DNA of 64,000 nt from Gammaproteobacteria bacterium. GTDB lineage: Bacteria; Pseudomonadota; Gammaproteobacteria; Xanthomonadales; Wenzhouxiangellaceae. The notes below the pieces were generated by a model, which had not been told where the DNA came from, made no database searches, and saw only the letters and a program-made list of their open reading frames with translations. Position numbers and translations under genes: made by a program. Location: the NCBI GenBank assembly GCA_021772985.1, contig JAJFKX010000012.1, positions 186,001 to 250,000 on the forward strand. Reading direction: 5' to 3'. Positions 54,588 through 63,663 of this stretch are shown here, in pieces. Positions within the stretch are counted from its first letter, which is position 1. Each line of letters begins with the position of its first letter.

Positions 54588-56249
54588 GTTCTGTATCATA
54601 ATTAAACTCTCCACCGGAATATGCTTCTGCAGCATTCGTACTTCATCATCCTTACCTGTCATCGCATAACGGATCAAAGACAACGGCATCCAGCCATAAC
54701 TCATTAGTTGATCGTGAAACGTTTGCAGTGAAAATGCCTCACCTTGCTGCCAACGGGCATCAGCCAGCAGCTTCTGCATTTGTAGATGGCCGATGGTGTA
54801 GCCGAGTCCGTAACCCGGTGGGCGGCGCAGGTAGATTTCGGCATCGACGCGGGCAACGTTTTTATCCAGGCCGGGGGTGAGCTGCATCCAGTAGTGCATC
54901 ACTTCGTCGGTGGTCATTTGGTTGAGCTGCAGTCTGACATCACCGATGCTGCGCACAGCACGAAACAGACCAAAGTTATAGATCAATTCACGGGTTCGCG
55001 GACGGTCGGTGTAAAAGCCCAGTTGCAATGGCATTTCCTCCAGATACACGGCCCAGCCTTCGGCGCGTGCACCATCGTACAGCTTGCTGCGAATAGGGTG
55101 CTCCAGGTGTTCGCGCAGCATGCTGTCAAAACGGTGGCCGGGTATAACAGCGTGCCAGTGATCGGGTGAAGGGTCGCGGAACTGGATGTGCTCCCAGTAA
55201 TTGGGACCACTGGGCCGCTTAATCCAGCGCACGTTATAGCCCATTTCCTCAAAGTCAGTCGGGATATAATCCGGTACGGTGATTAGCTTCTGGCGCTCGA
55301 TAAAAGCTCTGATATCGGCATCCACACCAGCAACACGCTCGGTATATCCCGCCTCATCTTTCGGTAGTTCCAGCTTGGCCAGATCGCGATTCTGGTGCTC
55401 AGCCAGCGCATAGTTGGCACGCAGACGATCCAGTTCACGCTGTGACATCAGCAGAATATCGTCGGCATCGTAGGGCATCATTTTGACCTGCTGCAGATAC
55501 CAGTCGAAAGCATTGCGGCCAACCCCGGACTCAGTGGTCAGTTGAGGGTGCTGTTGTTGCAGCCACTGCTGGAACGACTGCACTGCAGCCAGGGCTGGAT
55601 TGATATGCACCAGCAATTCCGGTTGGGTCTGCTGTGCGCGCTGTTGCAAATCCTGATACCAGCCAATCACACCGGCCGGTGGCACCTCGCGATGCGGATG
55701 CCCGTGACCAACACCATCCGGGTTGGATAATGCATAAAGTGCAAGGTCAGTGTAATCGACAGTGGCTTCAGTCAGGTTTGATCGAGCCTGCTTGCTTAAA
55801 CGCACGATTGATTGCAAACGCTCCACCAGTTCATCGTGTTGTTCAGCTTCGACCGGCAACTCAGTAAATGCCACCCATAACATCCGGTCAACATAAAAAC
55901 CCGGGTCACGAAACCAGGGGCGTGATATCTGCAGGGTAAAGTCGTATTCATTCATCTGGGCACGTACGGCCAGGTAATCGGCCTGCTGCTCGCGTGGCCA
56001 GGTATCGGCTGGCAGGGTTTGTAGTTTGTCCTGCATTTTTTGCAGATCGGCGACCCGTTCGGTTACGCTGTCATGAGTGGCTCTGCTGGGGTCAAAGTCA
56101 TTGCGCCAGTCGATAAACTGTTGATGGATGGTAACGAGTTCTGCATGGTCAGTTGCAGCATATGCGTTACTGAATAGCAGTGTTATGCACAATATGCCCA
56201 AAGCCAGCAGGCGTCGATGAATGGCAGTTGGCTGATAAATTGTTTGCAT
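54582..56249 (-). CDS. DUF885 family protein lacking the metal-site Glu
   Basis: A 555-aa exported DUF885 protein: signal peptide about residues 11-31 (LLALGILCITLLFSNAYA), then a long helical domain. The motif that reads HEAxPGH in active members reads His366-Ala367-x4-His372 (HWHAVIPGHRF), so the Glu expected to activate water is replaced by Ala, while the later Glu397 in ARAEGWAVYLEEM is kept. The two Arg/Glu positions further on look normal. It may be inactive or use another acid. The start at 56249 is chosen for its TTGGAG site; 20 codons upstream are open. Confidence 0.82.
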   Translation of the reverse strand: MQTIYQPTAIHRRLLALGILCITLLFSNAYAATDHAELVTIHQQFIDWRNDFDPSRATHDSVTERVADLQKMQDKLQTLPADTWPREQQADYLAVRAQMNEYDFTLQISRPWFRDPGFYVDRMLWVAFTELPVEAEQHDELVERLQSIVRLSKQARSNLTEATVDYTDLALYALSNPDGVGHGHPHREVPPAGVIGWYQDLQQRAQQTQPELLVHINPALAAVQSFQQWLQQQHPQLTTESGVGRNAFDWYLQQVKMMPYDADDILLMSQRELDRLRANYALAEHQNRDLAKLELPKDEAGYTERVAGVDADIRAFIERQKLITVPDYIPTDFEEMGYNVRWIKRPSGPNYWEHIQFRDPSPDHWHAVIPGHRFDSMLREHLEHPIRSKLYDGARAEGWAVYLEEMPLQLGFYTDRPRTRELIYNFGLFRAVRSIGDVRLQLNQMTTDEVMHYWMQLTPGLDKNVARVDAEIYLRRPPGYGLGYTIGHLQMQKLLADARWQQGEAFSLQTFHDQLMSYGWMPLSLIRYAMTGKDDEVRMLQKHIPVESLIMIQNP

Positions 56250-56479
56250 GGTGTCTGACTCCAAGGGCCGTTGTTGTTGGTTGGTAACCCTTTGGCTAAA
56301 TACCATCATAACAGCCTGATGAAATGGGGCAGCTGTATTTTGGGTGTAAACAGAGTTGGGATATTGATGGTTCTAAATATAACCGCATCACTTGAAAATA
56401 AGCTGCGGCTACCCCAATGCTGCGTGAACAGTTGGTTGGGGCATAAGAAAAAAAATTTGAACTGTGTAGAATAAATGCC

Positions 56480-57181
56480 ATGGCTGATGTTCAACTGAAA
56501 TTCCTGAGTAAAAAACTATTTATAGCTGGTCTTTTAAGTACATTGTTGCAAGCTTGTGCAATAACTTATCGAGATGTTGGCATTGAGCTGGAAAACCATG
56601 TGCAGATGCAACAAAGCCATATGGATGGTTTGAGTTATTGGGTGATCGAATGGAGGGGAATAGAAGAAAATAACTTACCAGGTAAGTCAGTCCAGACATA
56701 TAGAGCCAAAGTATCAAAAAATGAATGCATAGATAAATTGGATGCCAGGTATTCTTTAGTGCCAGGAAAAGTTTATGCTGCTTATCAAATTATTGAATGT
56801 ATGAAAAGCAAAGGGTTTGAGCCTTATTTGGAGGCTGCTTCTACGCTAACTGATAAGCAAGAGCTTGAAGATATCACTTATGTTGAAATAGCTGAAAATT
56901 TAGAAGGTACGGTTGCTTCTTACAAATATGCCAGTGGCTCTAATAGCTGGCATTTCAGCTGGAGGTCAGCACAGTATGATGAGTCTACGGATGGCATGTT
57001 TGAGCCAGTAGATGACGCACTTTTGCTTAAAATAAAAACATCAAAAAATAAATGTATAAATGCACTAAGCGAAAAATACCCAGTAGCGCCAGGGCTGATT
57101 TATGGTGGCTATCAATTGATTGAGTGTATGAAAAGTAAAGGTTTTATACCTGTTATAGTGCATATATCTATCATTGCGTGA
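56480..57181 (+). CDS. Lipoprotein with an internally duplicated domain
   Basis: A 233-aa lipoprotein with lipobox LLQAC (Cys26). Residues 76-114 and 185-223 are two similar segments: both contain KxSKNxC and IxALDARY-like helices, VPGKVYAAYQIIECMKSKGF versus APGLIYGGYQLIECMKSKGF. The duplicated unit of about 40 residues holds two conserved Cys, which may form a disulfide. I do not recognise the family. The gene is A+T-rich compared with neighbours, which suggests a foreign origin; no ribosome site is clear. Confidence 0.7.
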   Translation: MADVQLKFLSKKLFIAGLLSTLLQACAITYRDVGIELENHVQMQQSHMDGLSYWVIEWRGIEENNLPGKSVQTYRAKVSKNECIDKLDARYSLVPGKVYAAYQIIECMKSKGFEPYLEAASTLTDKQELEDITYVEIAENLEGTVASYKYASGSNSWHFSWRSAQYDESTDGMFEPVDDALLLKIKTSKNKCINALSEKYPVAPGLIYGGYQLIECMKSKGFIPVIVHISIIA

Positions 57182-57339
57182 TCGAGAGGTTATCAGGATG
57201 GATAGGCAAACCATCAGCATATATATAATTTCTGTCGCAATACTATGTACTTAAAATGAAAAGTTGAATGTAAAAGCAGGCCAGCTTTATGCTATTTCTC
57301 AGCAATCCATTGCTTAAATTGAACTAACCTATTGTCTGG

Positions 57340-57930
57340 CTACCATTCGCATTCCAAACCGCTGTTGTTTTCAAAGCCATCTCCAAAGGGAACTGGTTCT
57401 ATCTTACAGTCGGTAATGATCGCACTTGGACCACGCCAAAATGAACCGGCACTAGTCGCAGTGCCGGATATGAAATCGAACCAGGTGGAAATCATGCTGA
57501 ATTCGCTCGGGTCGATAAACGTCGGTTCCAGAACGAATGTTGCCTGAATGCTTGCATCAATAACCGTAGCAAAATCTATTTCTACGCTGGCAGTATTTTG
57601 AATCAAGCTGCCTGGTGCATGGTATAGACAGCAAATGCTCTCGTCGGTATGAAAGGAAAGCAGATTGCCGCGGTCGTACAAGTAGTAATCGATAAAACTG
57701 CCATCATGAAAATCGGCAAAACTACCGCCTACAGAATTCCAGATAAAATCTACAGCCCCGATTTTGCTGGTTGGTGGTTCAGCGAAATGAAAGGATATTA
57801 CGGCTCTTTGATCAGGGTATAAATTTACGTTAGGTGTTGTGTCACCAGCCATCAGCAGTTTGGGAGCCAATACAATGACCGCTAAGTACATCGCATGGAA
57901 TGGTCTGAATTGGCTTCTGACAACAAGCAT
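57340..57930 (-). CDS. Secreted protein with a GDGFE-type C-terminus
   Basis: A 196-aa protein with a hydrophobic N-terminal segment (about residues 13-27) and a beta-rich body with several Cys (SICCLYH). The end FGDGFENNSGLECEW resembles the ADGFE/GDGFE-type tails found on many secreted proteins of Lysobacterales, possibly a sorting or export mark. An AGGGG ribosome site lies 8 bp before the start. Function unknown. Confidence 0.62.
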   Translation of the reverse strand: MLVVRSQFRPFHAMYLAVIVLAPKLLMAGDTTPNVNLYPDQRAVISFHFAEPPTSKIGAVDFIWNSVGGSFADFHDGSFIDYYLYDRGNLLSFHTDESICCLYHAPGSLIQNTASVEIDFATVIDASIQATFVLEPTFIDPSEFSMISTWFDFISGTATSAGSFWRGPSAIITDCKIEPVPFGDGFENNSGLECEW

Positions 57931-58101
57931 AAGGTACCCCTAAGATATTCTGTATTGAGTGATAATTATACCAAATCATCTGCAGTCACAGGATATGACA
58001 AATCGAAACAGACATGTTTAAAAGATGCTCATTCCATGAGTATTTTTGCCTGTCTCAACATCTGAAGTTCAGATTACACTCTTTATTCAAACCCTCTCAC
58101 A

Positions 58102-60276
58102 TCAACGGCATTGAGACGGTATTTGTGATTCATGAGCCGATATATTTTCACAACGCCAGGTAAAATAACCACTTTCATCAATCTCGGGCACCAGCATAAT
58201 CATGGCTTCGTCTAAGTCACTAATATTGTCATTAAAATATATTTCTATTGCCTGGGTTTCAGCATTGAACTGAATCATTGCGTCTTCGGCCTCGAAGTAG
58301 AAAGACTCAGATTCTTCTATCGAAGGGTATCGGTCATAGGTGGTATAAAATTCTGCAAGCATCTGTTTGAGCAGCCCGGCACTTGTAATTGTGTCCATAA
58401 CCTTTGCTCTAATCGTATAGTCCTGATAAGCCGGTATGGCTACAGCTGCCAGAACACCCACGGCTGCAACAGTCGCAACGGTGCCGCTGCCGAAGAAATA
58501 ATCGACCATCGACTGCTCATAATCAAACTGCAGGCTGGTAATCTCACTTGCTGTTTTTACTTGTAAACCCAGCCTGCCTTGATTGGGTAGTTGTAAATCT
58601 TCTGCCAGTGGCATGCTCATAAGATTAGGGTTTACGCCAGCTATATCACTGAGGATTTGTATGCTTTGCAAATAAAATGTGTAGATTCTTTCCGGCAGTT
58701 TATTGCTTTCAACCAGTATAGATAGCAAAGTGCCATTCCAATCAACTTTATGTGCTGACAGCCATTCATCCAAAGAATATTTGGATAGGTGTCGTTGCCT
58801 GCTGATTAATATCTGTGGCACTGAAGCGATAATCAGATTGGATTGCTCTTTTTGCCAGTAAAGGTGGGTGCTGTCTGCGTTGGCAAGCTGAAATAACCAA
58901 TCAATGTGATTCTCGAATTCTTGTAATCCCGGTGTCTGCTCAATAACCAGCCTGCTAAGGCTGGGGAAATTATAATGGGTGATTTCAGTGCCATCGATTA
59001 TTTTAGTATCAAGTTTGGCGCCAAGGCTATCGACTGTCCAGGCTATCATTTCATCAAACGCATCTGCATCATCGATGGGTAAAGCAAACCAGATTCCGGC
59101 CTGGTCACCGACAACTACACCACTGGGTCCAAAGGCTGTGCCGAGCATTTCTATATCAAAATTTAATAGATCAAGTAATGATTCTCTGAGTTCGTTAAAT
59201 TCTGCTTGAAATTTAGCTTCATCTGTGGAGGCTTCATCGATCAGAATGATTTGTTCTACATGGTCTTTATTGGGAAATGGCAAAGTTGCTGCGAAACTGA
59301 CAGGCAAGCTGACTTTAACGTTTCTTACACTGTCTGAGCTTTTGAAATGCAACAGGTTTTGTGAATCACCTGCTTGTTTCAACATGACTCTGAAACTGCT
59401 GTGTCCATCTTTTGTGGCGCTGCCGGCATAAACAAACTCGGTGTTATGCAGGTTAAGATTTTCAAGTGAAAAGCGGTCATTGGGTGGTATTAATGATGAC
59501 AGCTGTTGCCATAAAGTTCTGGTATCTGCCCAGATGGCCAGATTGGTTCCTGTGGTATCAAAGGTTTGTTCAAATGCATATGCATCTGTGCGGGTTTCAA
59601 GACTGCCATCTCGATACTCACTTAAATTAGATTCAGTCACAGCCTGGCCAGCATACAGTGCTAATTGTTTACTGTTTGCGTCAAAATAACCCAATACATT
59701 CAATTGGCCTGCATTGAGTTGGAATGCGCCTTGCTGATCAGGCTCGCTGGTTATTTGGAGTTGCCCCTGGCTGATTGTAGTCAGGTGATTAAGCATGGTT
59801 GAAAATTGTTCAACAGATTCCAGGTCAAATTCGGTTTGAATCAGAAATTCAGGAGTCATCACACCACCAACGCCTGCAAGTATGGCGAATTCAATTGGGG
59901 CTGTTTGTTTGTTCAGAATCAGCTCTATTAATTCACGGACGGTTTGATTATCGATTTTGTTCAGCAGGTTATCGTGTAAGCCTTGAGCAATCAGGGCAAC
60001 TTGCTGTTGCATGGGCTCTGCCAACATGGCGGGTTGCAAAGCATCGCTTTGTGGTTGTATGAATGTACCGAGCAAACTGGGGATGCGAATATAGGCTACT
60101 GCTTGCTCCGGCAGGTTACGTATCAACGAAGCCTGATGCGGGACAGGCAGGTTAATGTTAGAACTTAAATGATCAAGTGAGTTTGCAGATAGGTTGCTGC
60201 TGGAGGAATCTTCCCGATTGCAAGCAGCCACAATTACAAACGCAGATAAACATAAAATAGCAGTTATTTTTTTCAT
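58102..60276 (-). CDS. Lipoprotein with a C-terminal type IV pilin-like domain
   Basis: A 724-aa protein. The N-terminus has a signal peptide with lipobox VAAC (Cys19). Residues about 45-590 form a large alpha/beta region (PEQAVAYIRIPSLL, then repeated beta units) that recalls DUF3352-like lipoproteins. From residue 595 a pilin-like domain follows: a hydrophobic helix VAAVGVLAAVAIPAYQDYTI with the typical PAYQDYTIRAKV turn, a helix (SAGLLKQMLAEFY), and a beta part closing with FTWRCENISAHESQIPSQCR, holding the two Cys of the pilin disulfide loop. The usual prepilin peptidase site is missing, so it cannot be processed as a normal pilin; the fusion is very unusual. Confidence 0.75.
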   Translation of the reverse strand: MKKITAILCLSAFVIVAACNREDSSSSNLSANSLDHLSSNINLPVPHQASLIRNLPEQAVAYIRIPSLLGTFIQPQSDALQPAMLAEPMQQQVALIAQGLHDNLLNKIDNQTVRELIELILNKQTAPIEFAILAGVGGVMTPEFLIQTEFDLESVEQFSTMLNHLTTISQGQLQITSEPDQQGAFQLNAGQLNVLGYFDANSKQLALYAGQAVTESNLSEYRDGSLETRTDAYAFEQTFDTTGTNLAIWADTRTLWQQLSSLIPPNDRFSLENLNLHNTEFVYAGSATKDGHSSFRVMLKQAGDSQNLLHFKSSDSVRNVKVSLPVSFAATLPFPNKDHVEQIILIDEASTDEAKFQAEFNELRESLLDLLNFDIEMLGTAFGPSGVVVGDQAGIWFALPIDDADAFDEMIAWTVDSLGAKLDTKIIDGTEITHYNFPSLSRLVIEQTPGLQEFENHIDWLFQLANADSTHLYWQKEQSNLIIASVPQILISRQRHLSKYSLDEWLSAHKVDWNGTLLSILVESNKLPERIYTFYLQSIQILSDIAGVNPNLMSMPLAEDLQLPNQGRLGLQVKTASEITSLQFDYEQSMVDYFFGSGTVATVAAVGVLAAVAIPAYQDYTIRAKVMDTITSAGLLKQMLAEFYTTYDRYPSIEESESFYFEAEDAMIQFNAETQAIEIYFNDNISDLDEAMIMLVPEIDESGYFTWRCENISAHESQIPSQCR

Positions 60277-60686
60277 TTCAGATCTTAAGTGTTAGCAGTG
60301 CTGATGTATCAGTATAGCAGCGCAATTAGTCAGAAATTAGGACAGGTAGAATTCAAAGTGGTTAAACGATGATCGTGTCTTTGATGTCAATTGATGATAG
60401 TGGATAGACTTGGTATCAGCTGGTACCAATTATAAATTCTGAGCCGGCATTGATTTAATTTGGCAGTAGGTTTGCCCATAACATGGTAAATGCGAAATTC
60501 TTTTGGGATACATGCTCGATCAGCAGTTCTGGGGAAATGCATACATTGTTCTAGTGACCTGATCGGAAGAATATCGGAAGGTGACTTGTTATGTTCGATT
60601 GCTATCATAGTTTACATACAAATCGCTGATGATTTCGAATCAGAAATAATTCAGAATAATAAATAGCTATTGATGAGGGTAATATC
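60277..60686. other. Intergenic spacer
   Basis: About 410 bp between divergent genes; no gene, repeat or terminator could be supported. The ribosome site GAGGG of the lipase gene is at the right end. Confidence 0.5.
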
Positions 60687-61742
60687 ATGTCTACAGTAAC
60701 CATCGCGCCAACATTGAATTCACGCCTGGCTTCGGCATGTAATTGTGCCTATGGCATTTCGGATACCACCGGCTGTTATGCGCCGCCGGCGATTTATGAT
60801 GTTGCGGTCAATTGGTCGGCAACACCAAAAGCAATCGCCGCAGCCAGCAGTCCGGGCGGGAAGCTTATCAATGCAGCACTGGTTGGTATCAATCAGGACG
60901 GTATTATTGTGGCGTTTCGCGGTACTATCCCACCAAGCTGGAAGGTGGCCAGCCTGGAAGACTGGTGGCAGGATATAGTGGATTCAGAACCCATTTCTGC
61001 ACCGCCATTAAAGGGAATGGTGCACAGTGGTTTTTGGCATGCCCTGCAATCCATATATGCAGGTGTGCTGGCTGAAGTGCAGAGTTTACAAAGCAGCCAT
61101 CCCGGGATGGCGGTTTATGTCACTGGTCACAGCAAAGGTGGACCATTGGCATCGATCGGTGCAGCGTTGATGTATTTGCAGAACGGCATTCAGGCAACTT
61201 CGGTGGTGACATTTGCATCACCTCTTCCTGGCGATCAGCAATTTGTGAATATGTATCCTTCAGTATTGCAGCCAGTGACAGCCTTTGAAAACTATCTGGA
61301 TCTGGTCCCGTTTTTACCACCGTCCAAGACGTTTTTTGAAGACTTTCAACCGATTGCCGATACCTGGCTGGGTAAAGAATTTTGTAAGTTGTTCCCCTAT
61401 ATATGCAATGCTCTGAGCAATGCCAGCAAGTGGGATTATGCATCGCTGGGAGACCTGCATTATGTGACGTACAGCGGTACAGTGGTTGATGCCAGTGACC
61501 CACTTGCAGCACCGGATTACCGGCTGGTTCAGATATTGCTGACCCTGTTCGGCCTGAATAGTGACCTTACAACATTCGCTGATCTGGCCGCCCAACCAGC
61601 AACCAGTTTAAGCCATTCCGGTTTGAGCCGGATTGGTGCAGCACACTGCATCGCCTGCAAAGCCAATACACCGAGCGATTTCTGTGCCGGTGGATATATG
61701 ACCGGGGCAGGGGGGGATCCTATTTGTCCAACTGGTAGCTGA
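60687..61742 (+). CDS. Class 3 lipase family protein with Cys-rich tail
   Basis: A 351-aa serine hydrolase. The nucleophile elbow is GHSKGGPLA (Ser near residue 150), preceded by MVHSGFWHALQSI and VAFRGT-type strand (IVAFRGTIPPSW). The Asp in NYLDLVPFLPP and the His in LGDLHYVTYSG complete a plausible triad as in fungal-type class 3 lipases. The final 30 residues hold five Cys (HCIACK, DFCAGG, PICP). There is no signal peptide, so export would need another route. Good GAGGG ribosome site. Confidence 0.82.
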   Translation: MSTVTIAPTLNSRLASACNCAYGISDTTGCYAPPAIYDVAVNWSATPKAIAAASSPGGKLINAALVGINQDGIIVAFRGTIPPSWKVASLEDWWQDIVDSEPISAPPLKGMVHSGFWHALQSIYAGVLAEVQSLQSSHPGMAVYVTGHSKGGPLASIGAALMYLQNGIQATSVVTFASPLPGDQQFVNMYPSVLQPVTAFENYLDLVPFLPPSKTFFEDFQPIADTWLGKEFCKLFPYICNALSNASKWDYASLGDLHYVTYSGTVVDASDPLAAPDYRLVQILLTLFGLNSDLTTFADLAAQPATSLSHSGLSRIGAAHCIACKANTPSDFCAGGYMTGAGGDPICPTGS

Positions 61743-62096
61743 TAAAGTTACCTATAACTGTCAAGTTTATTACTGTAGGAGCGGACCTGAACGCGTAAAT
61801 TACTTATACAAGAGTTATTAGTTGCCTTGGGAATGCTGGATTTCAGGGACTAGTGCTTTATCAAGCCAATAGATATGCGGGCAAGCACAGGTCGAGTACC
61901 TGTTTATGGCTGAATCATTCGCACTGGATAGCCTGGGTTTTGATTTACATTAAGCAGCCTTATAACAGAGGTGCTTGCCTGTTCTCGTTTTTACAGCGGC
62001 AATCATAGACGCTCACATTTTTTTAAAATCAGCACAATCATTCAACGCTATCAGTATGCGGTTACGGCTACATGGGTTGAGTCTTTTACTTGTGTA
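61743..62096. other. Intergenic stretch with a REP half-element
   Basis: About 350 bp without a gene. TGTAGGAGCGGACCTGAACG at 61774 matches the left end of the REP-like elements, but no inverse partner follows nearby, so it is a single or decayed copy. Confidence 0.55.
61774..61795 (+). repeat. REP-like half element
   Basis: A single TGTAGGAGCGGACCTG end, the fourth TGTAGGAGC element noticed in the window. Confidence 0.65.
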
Positions 62097-62684
62097 TCAA
62101 GGGTGAATCTTACGCGACTCACAGGACAAGTCATTCATCAGCAGTGGTGAGAAGTTAGCTGCACAATCCCATTCAATTAAAGTTCCATCCATCGCTTCAT
62201 GGGGGCTGAGAATTATCATTTTGTTTGTGCCGAGTGATTCCCTTAGCCTGGCGATCACAGCGCCCTCTTCACCAATTTTGATGGAGTCGATTTGTTCACT
62301 GTTGGTTTGTCGAGGGTCAAAACCCAGTGCTTCGAGTTTTTCCGGCCATTCCTGTTGTTGTAAATAATAATCAGCCATCATGATTTTAATCGGGGTTATT
62401 GCTGTTAGTGCCTCCCCCAGCTTTTGTCGAAGCTGCAGCATATCCTGCAGGCTCATATTGCTGCCATCCTGATAGGCGTCTGAGCTGAAGCGGCCGGTGA
62501 AGCTGCCCGGGCGGACGGTTTTTTCAGTCAATATCTCACTTTCATCGGGGCATTCAGTATCTGAAAAAATGATATTGCCATTCTCATCTTTGCATTTGAA
62601 GTAATTGGAGGCTTCGCCTGGTGTAGAGATCATATAAAGAAAAACGATACAAAAACAGGCAATTGTGAGTTTTTCAAGCATCAT
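62097..62684 (-). CDS. DUF4124 protein with a pilin-like C-terminal domain
   Basis: A 195-aa exported protein: hydrophobic signal residues about 5-22, then a short DUF4124 domain (NYFKCKDENGNIIFSDTECP), a helical linker, and a C-terminal part resembling type IV pilin globular domains: ITPIKIMMADYYLQQQEWPEKLEALGFDP, a strand turn SIKIGEEGAVIARL, MIILSPHEAMDGTLIEWDC and a final DLSC. The hydrophobic pilin helix is missing. The start is placed at 62684 because upstream codons lack a start other than TTG; there is no clear ribosome site. With the 724-aa protein it makes two pilin-domain fusions in this region. Confidence 0.68.
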   Translation of the reverse strand: MMLEKLTIACFCIVFLYMISTPGEASNYFKCKDENGNIIFSDTECPDESEILTEKTVRPGSFTGRFSSDAYQDGSNMSLQDMLQLRQKLGEALTAITPIKIMMADYYLQQQEWPEKLEALGFDPRQTNSEQIDSIKIGEEGAVIARLRESLGTNKMIILSPHEAMDGTLIEWDCAANFSPLLMNDLSCESRKIHP

Positions 62685-62816
62685 ACGAGAGGACCAGTGT
62701 ACTGAGTTGTTACCCGGATTATAGCCTGTGGCATCTGTGCCGGCACGATATCGCTTGACGTGTGGCCATTCGACCAAAGGCAGCGTTTGAAAATCAGGTG
62801 AGTTCAAACAATGAGA

Positions 62817-62837
62817 TCAGGCATGCTTCATGCCTGA
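62817..62837. other. Hairpin between two secreted-protein genes
   Basis: TCAGGCATG at 62817-62825 pairs with CATGCCTGA at 62829-62837 around a 3-base loop. It lies after the last minus-strand gene and before the DUF4124 gene. Without a T-run it is only a weak terminator candidate. Confidence 0.4.
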
Positions 62838-62877
62838 CTCAATGCTGCAATCCTTGAACAGTTACAATTGTGTATCG

Positions 62878-63663
62878 TTAATCGTTGTAGTGTTTTTCCC
62901 CGCAATAGTGCTGGTAGCGCTTATAAAGCTCACCATTTGAGGGTTCTATATCGAGCTTGCGCTCACCGCTTGGAAAAATTTGGTGTGAAGGCACTGATAC
63001 CTGCCAATATTTATAATACAAACGATTTACACGTGCTGCACATTCATCTGAAGTTTCCGATGGTTGAATCCAAATTCCATACGTTGCATCAGCTTCATCA
63101 GCTTGCCAGGGCCCCTGCGGGTCGAGCCATTTATTGGAATCCTTGGCTTCGCCGGCGCCGTATTTTTTACGTTGTTCGGGTGTTGGTCCAGGGCCGGTAC
63201 TGGGGCCGCTAGTTGGTCCACTACTGGTGCTGGGTCCACTGGTTGGTCCACCGGTGGGTTTAAACAGGCGTGTAATATGCCCAATTCCATGGCTACTGCC
63301 TGGGCCGCAGTTAATTTCGACGGGTAGTCCCACATTGGCATCCCAGGCATTGCCTTTGGCTACCGTTAAGGCATCAAAAGTGGTGGTATCACCCGGTTCG
63401 ATCAAACATAGAAAGAACCCGCTGCGAGTGCCCGATGTAGGGCTGCTGGTCATCCGGCCACGAATAATGACAAAATGCTCATGACTTGGGTGCACGCCCA
63501 TGCCCACCACTTCACCAACAACAAAACTAGCCGATCCTCCCGGTGGAATAAAATATGGAGCAGTAGCACTGGCGCCGGTGCCAGGCGTCGGAAACGGAAC
63601 GGCCAGAGCAAGGGCAGCTAGATACAAATAACATAATCCAAATAATATCGCTTTACCAAACAT
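62878..63663 (-). CDS. Secreted protein with a Gly/Pro/Ser/Thr-rich linker
   Basis: A 261-aa protein: signal peptide (about residues 3-22), an N-terminal beta-rich part with HEHFVIIRGR and FFLCLIEPGDTTTFDALT, a low-complexity linker of GPTSGPST-type repeats (about residues 140-170), and a C-terminal part with CAARVNRLYYKYWQVS and HYCGEKHYND. The family is not recognised. The ATG at 63663 has GGGGAA at good distance. Confidence 0.65.
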   Translation of the reverse strand: MFGKAILFGLCYLYLAALALAVPFPTPGTGASATAPYFIPPGGSASFVVGEVVGMGVHPSHEHFVIIRGRMTSSPTSGTRSGFFLCLIEPGDTTTFDALTVAKGNAWDANVGLPVEINCGPGSSHGIGHITRLFKPTGGPTSGPSTSSGPTSGPSTGPGPTPEQRKKYGAGEAKDSNKWLDPQGPWQADEADATYGIWIQPSETSDECAARVNRLYYKYWQVSVPSHQIFPSGERKLDIEPSNGELYKRYQHYCGEKHYND

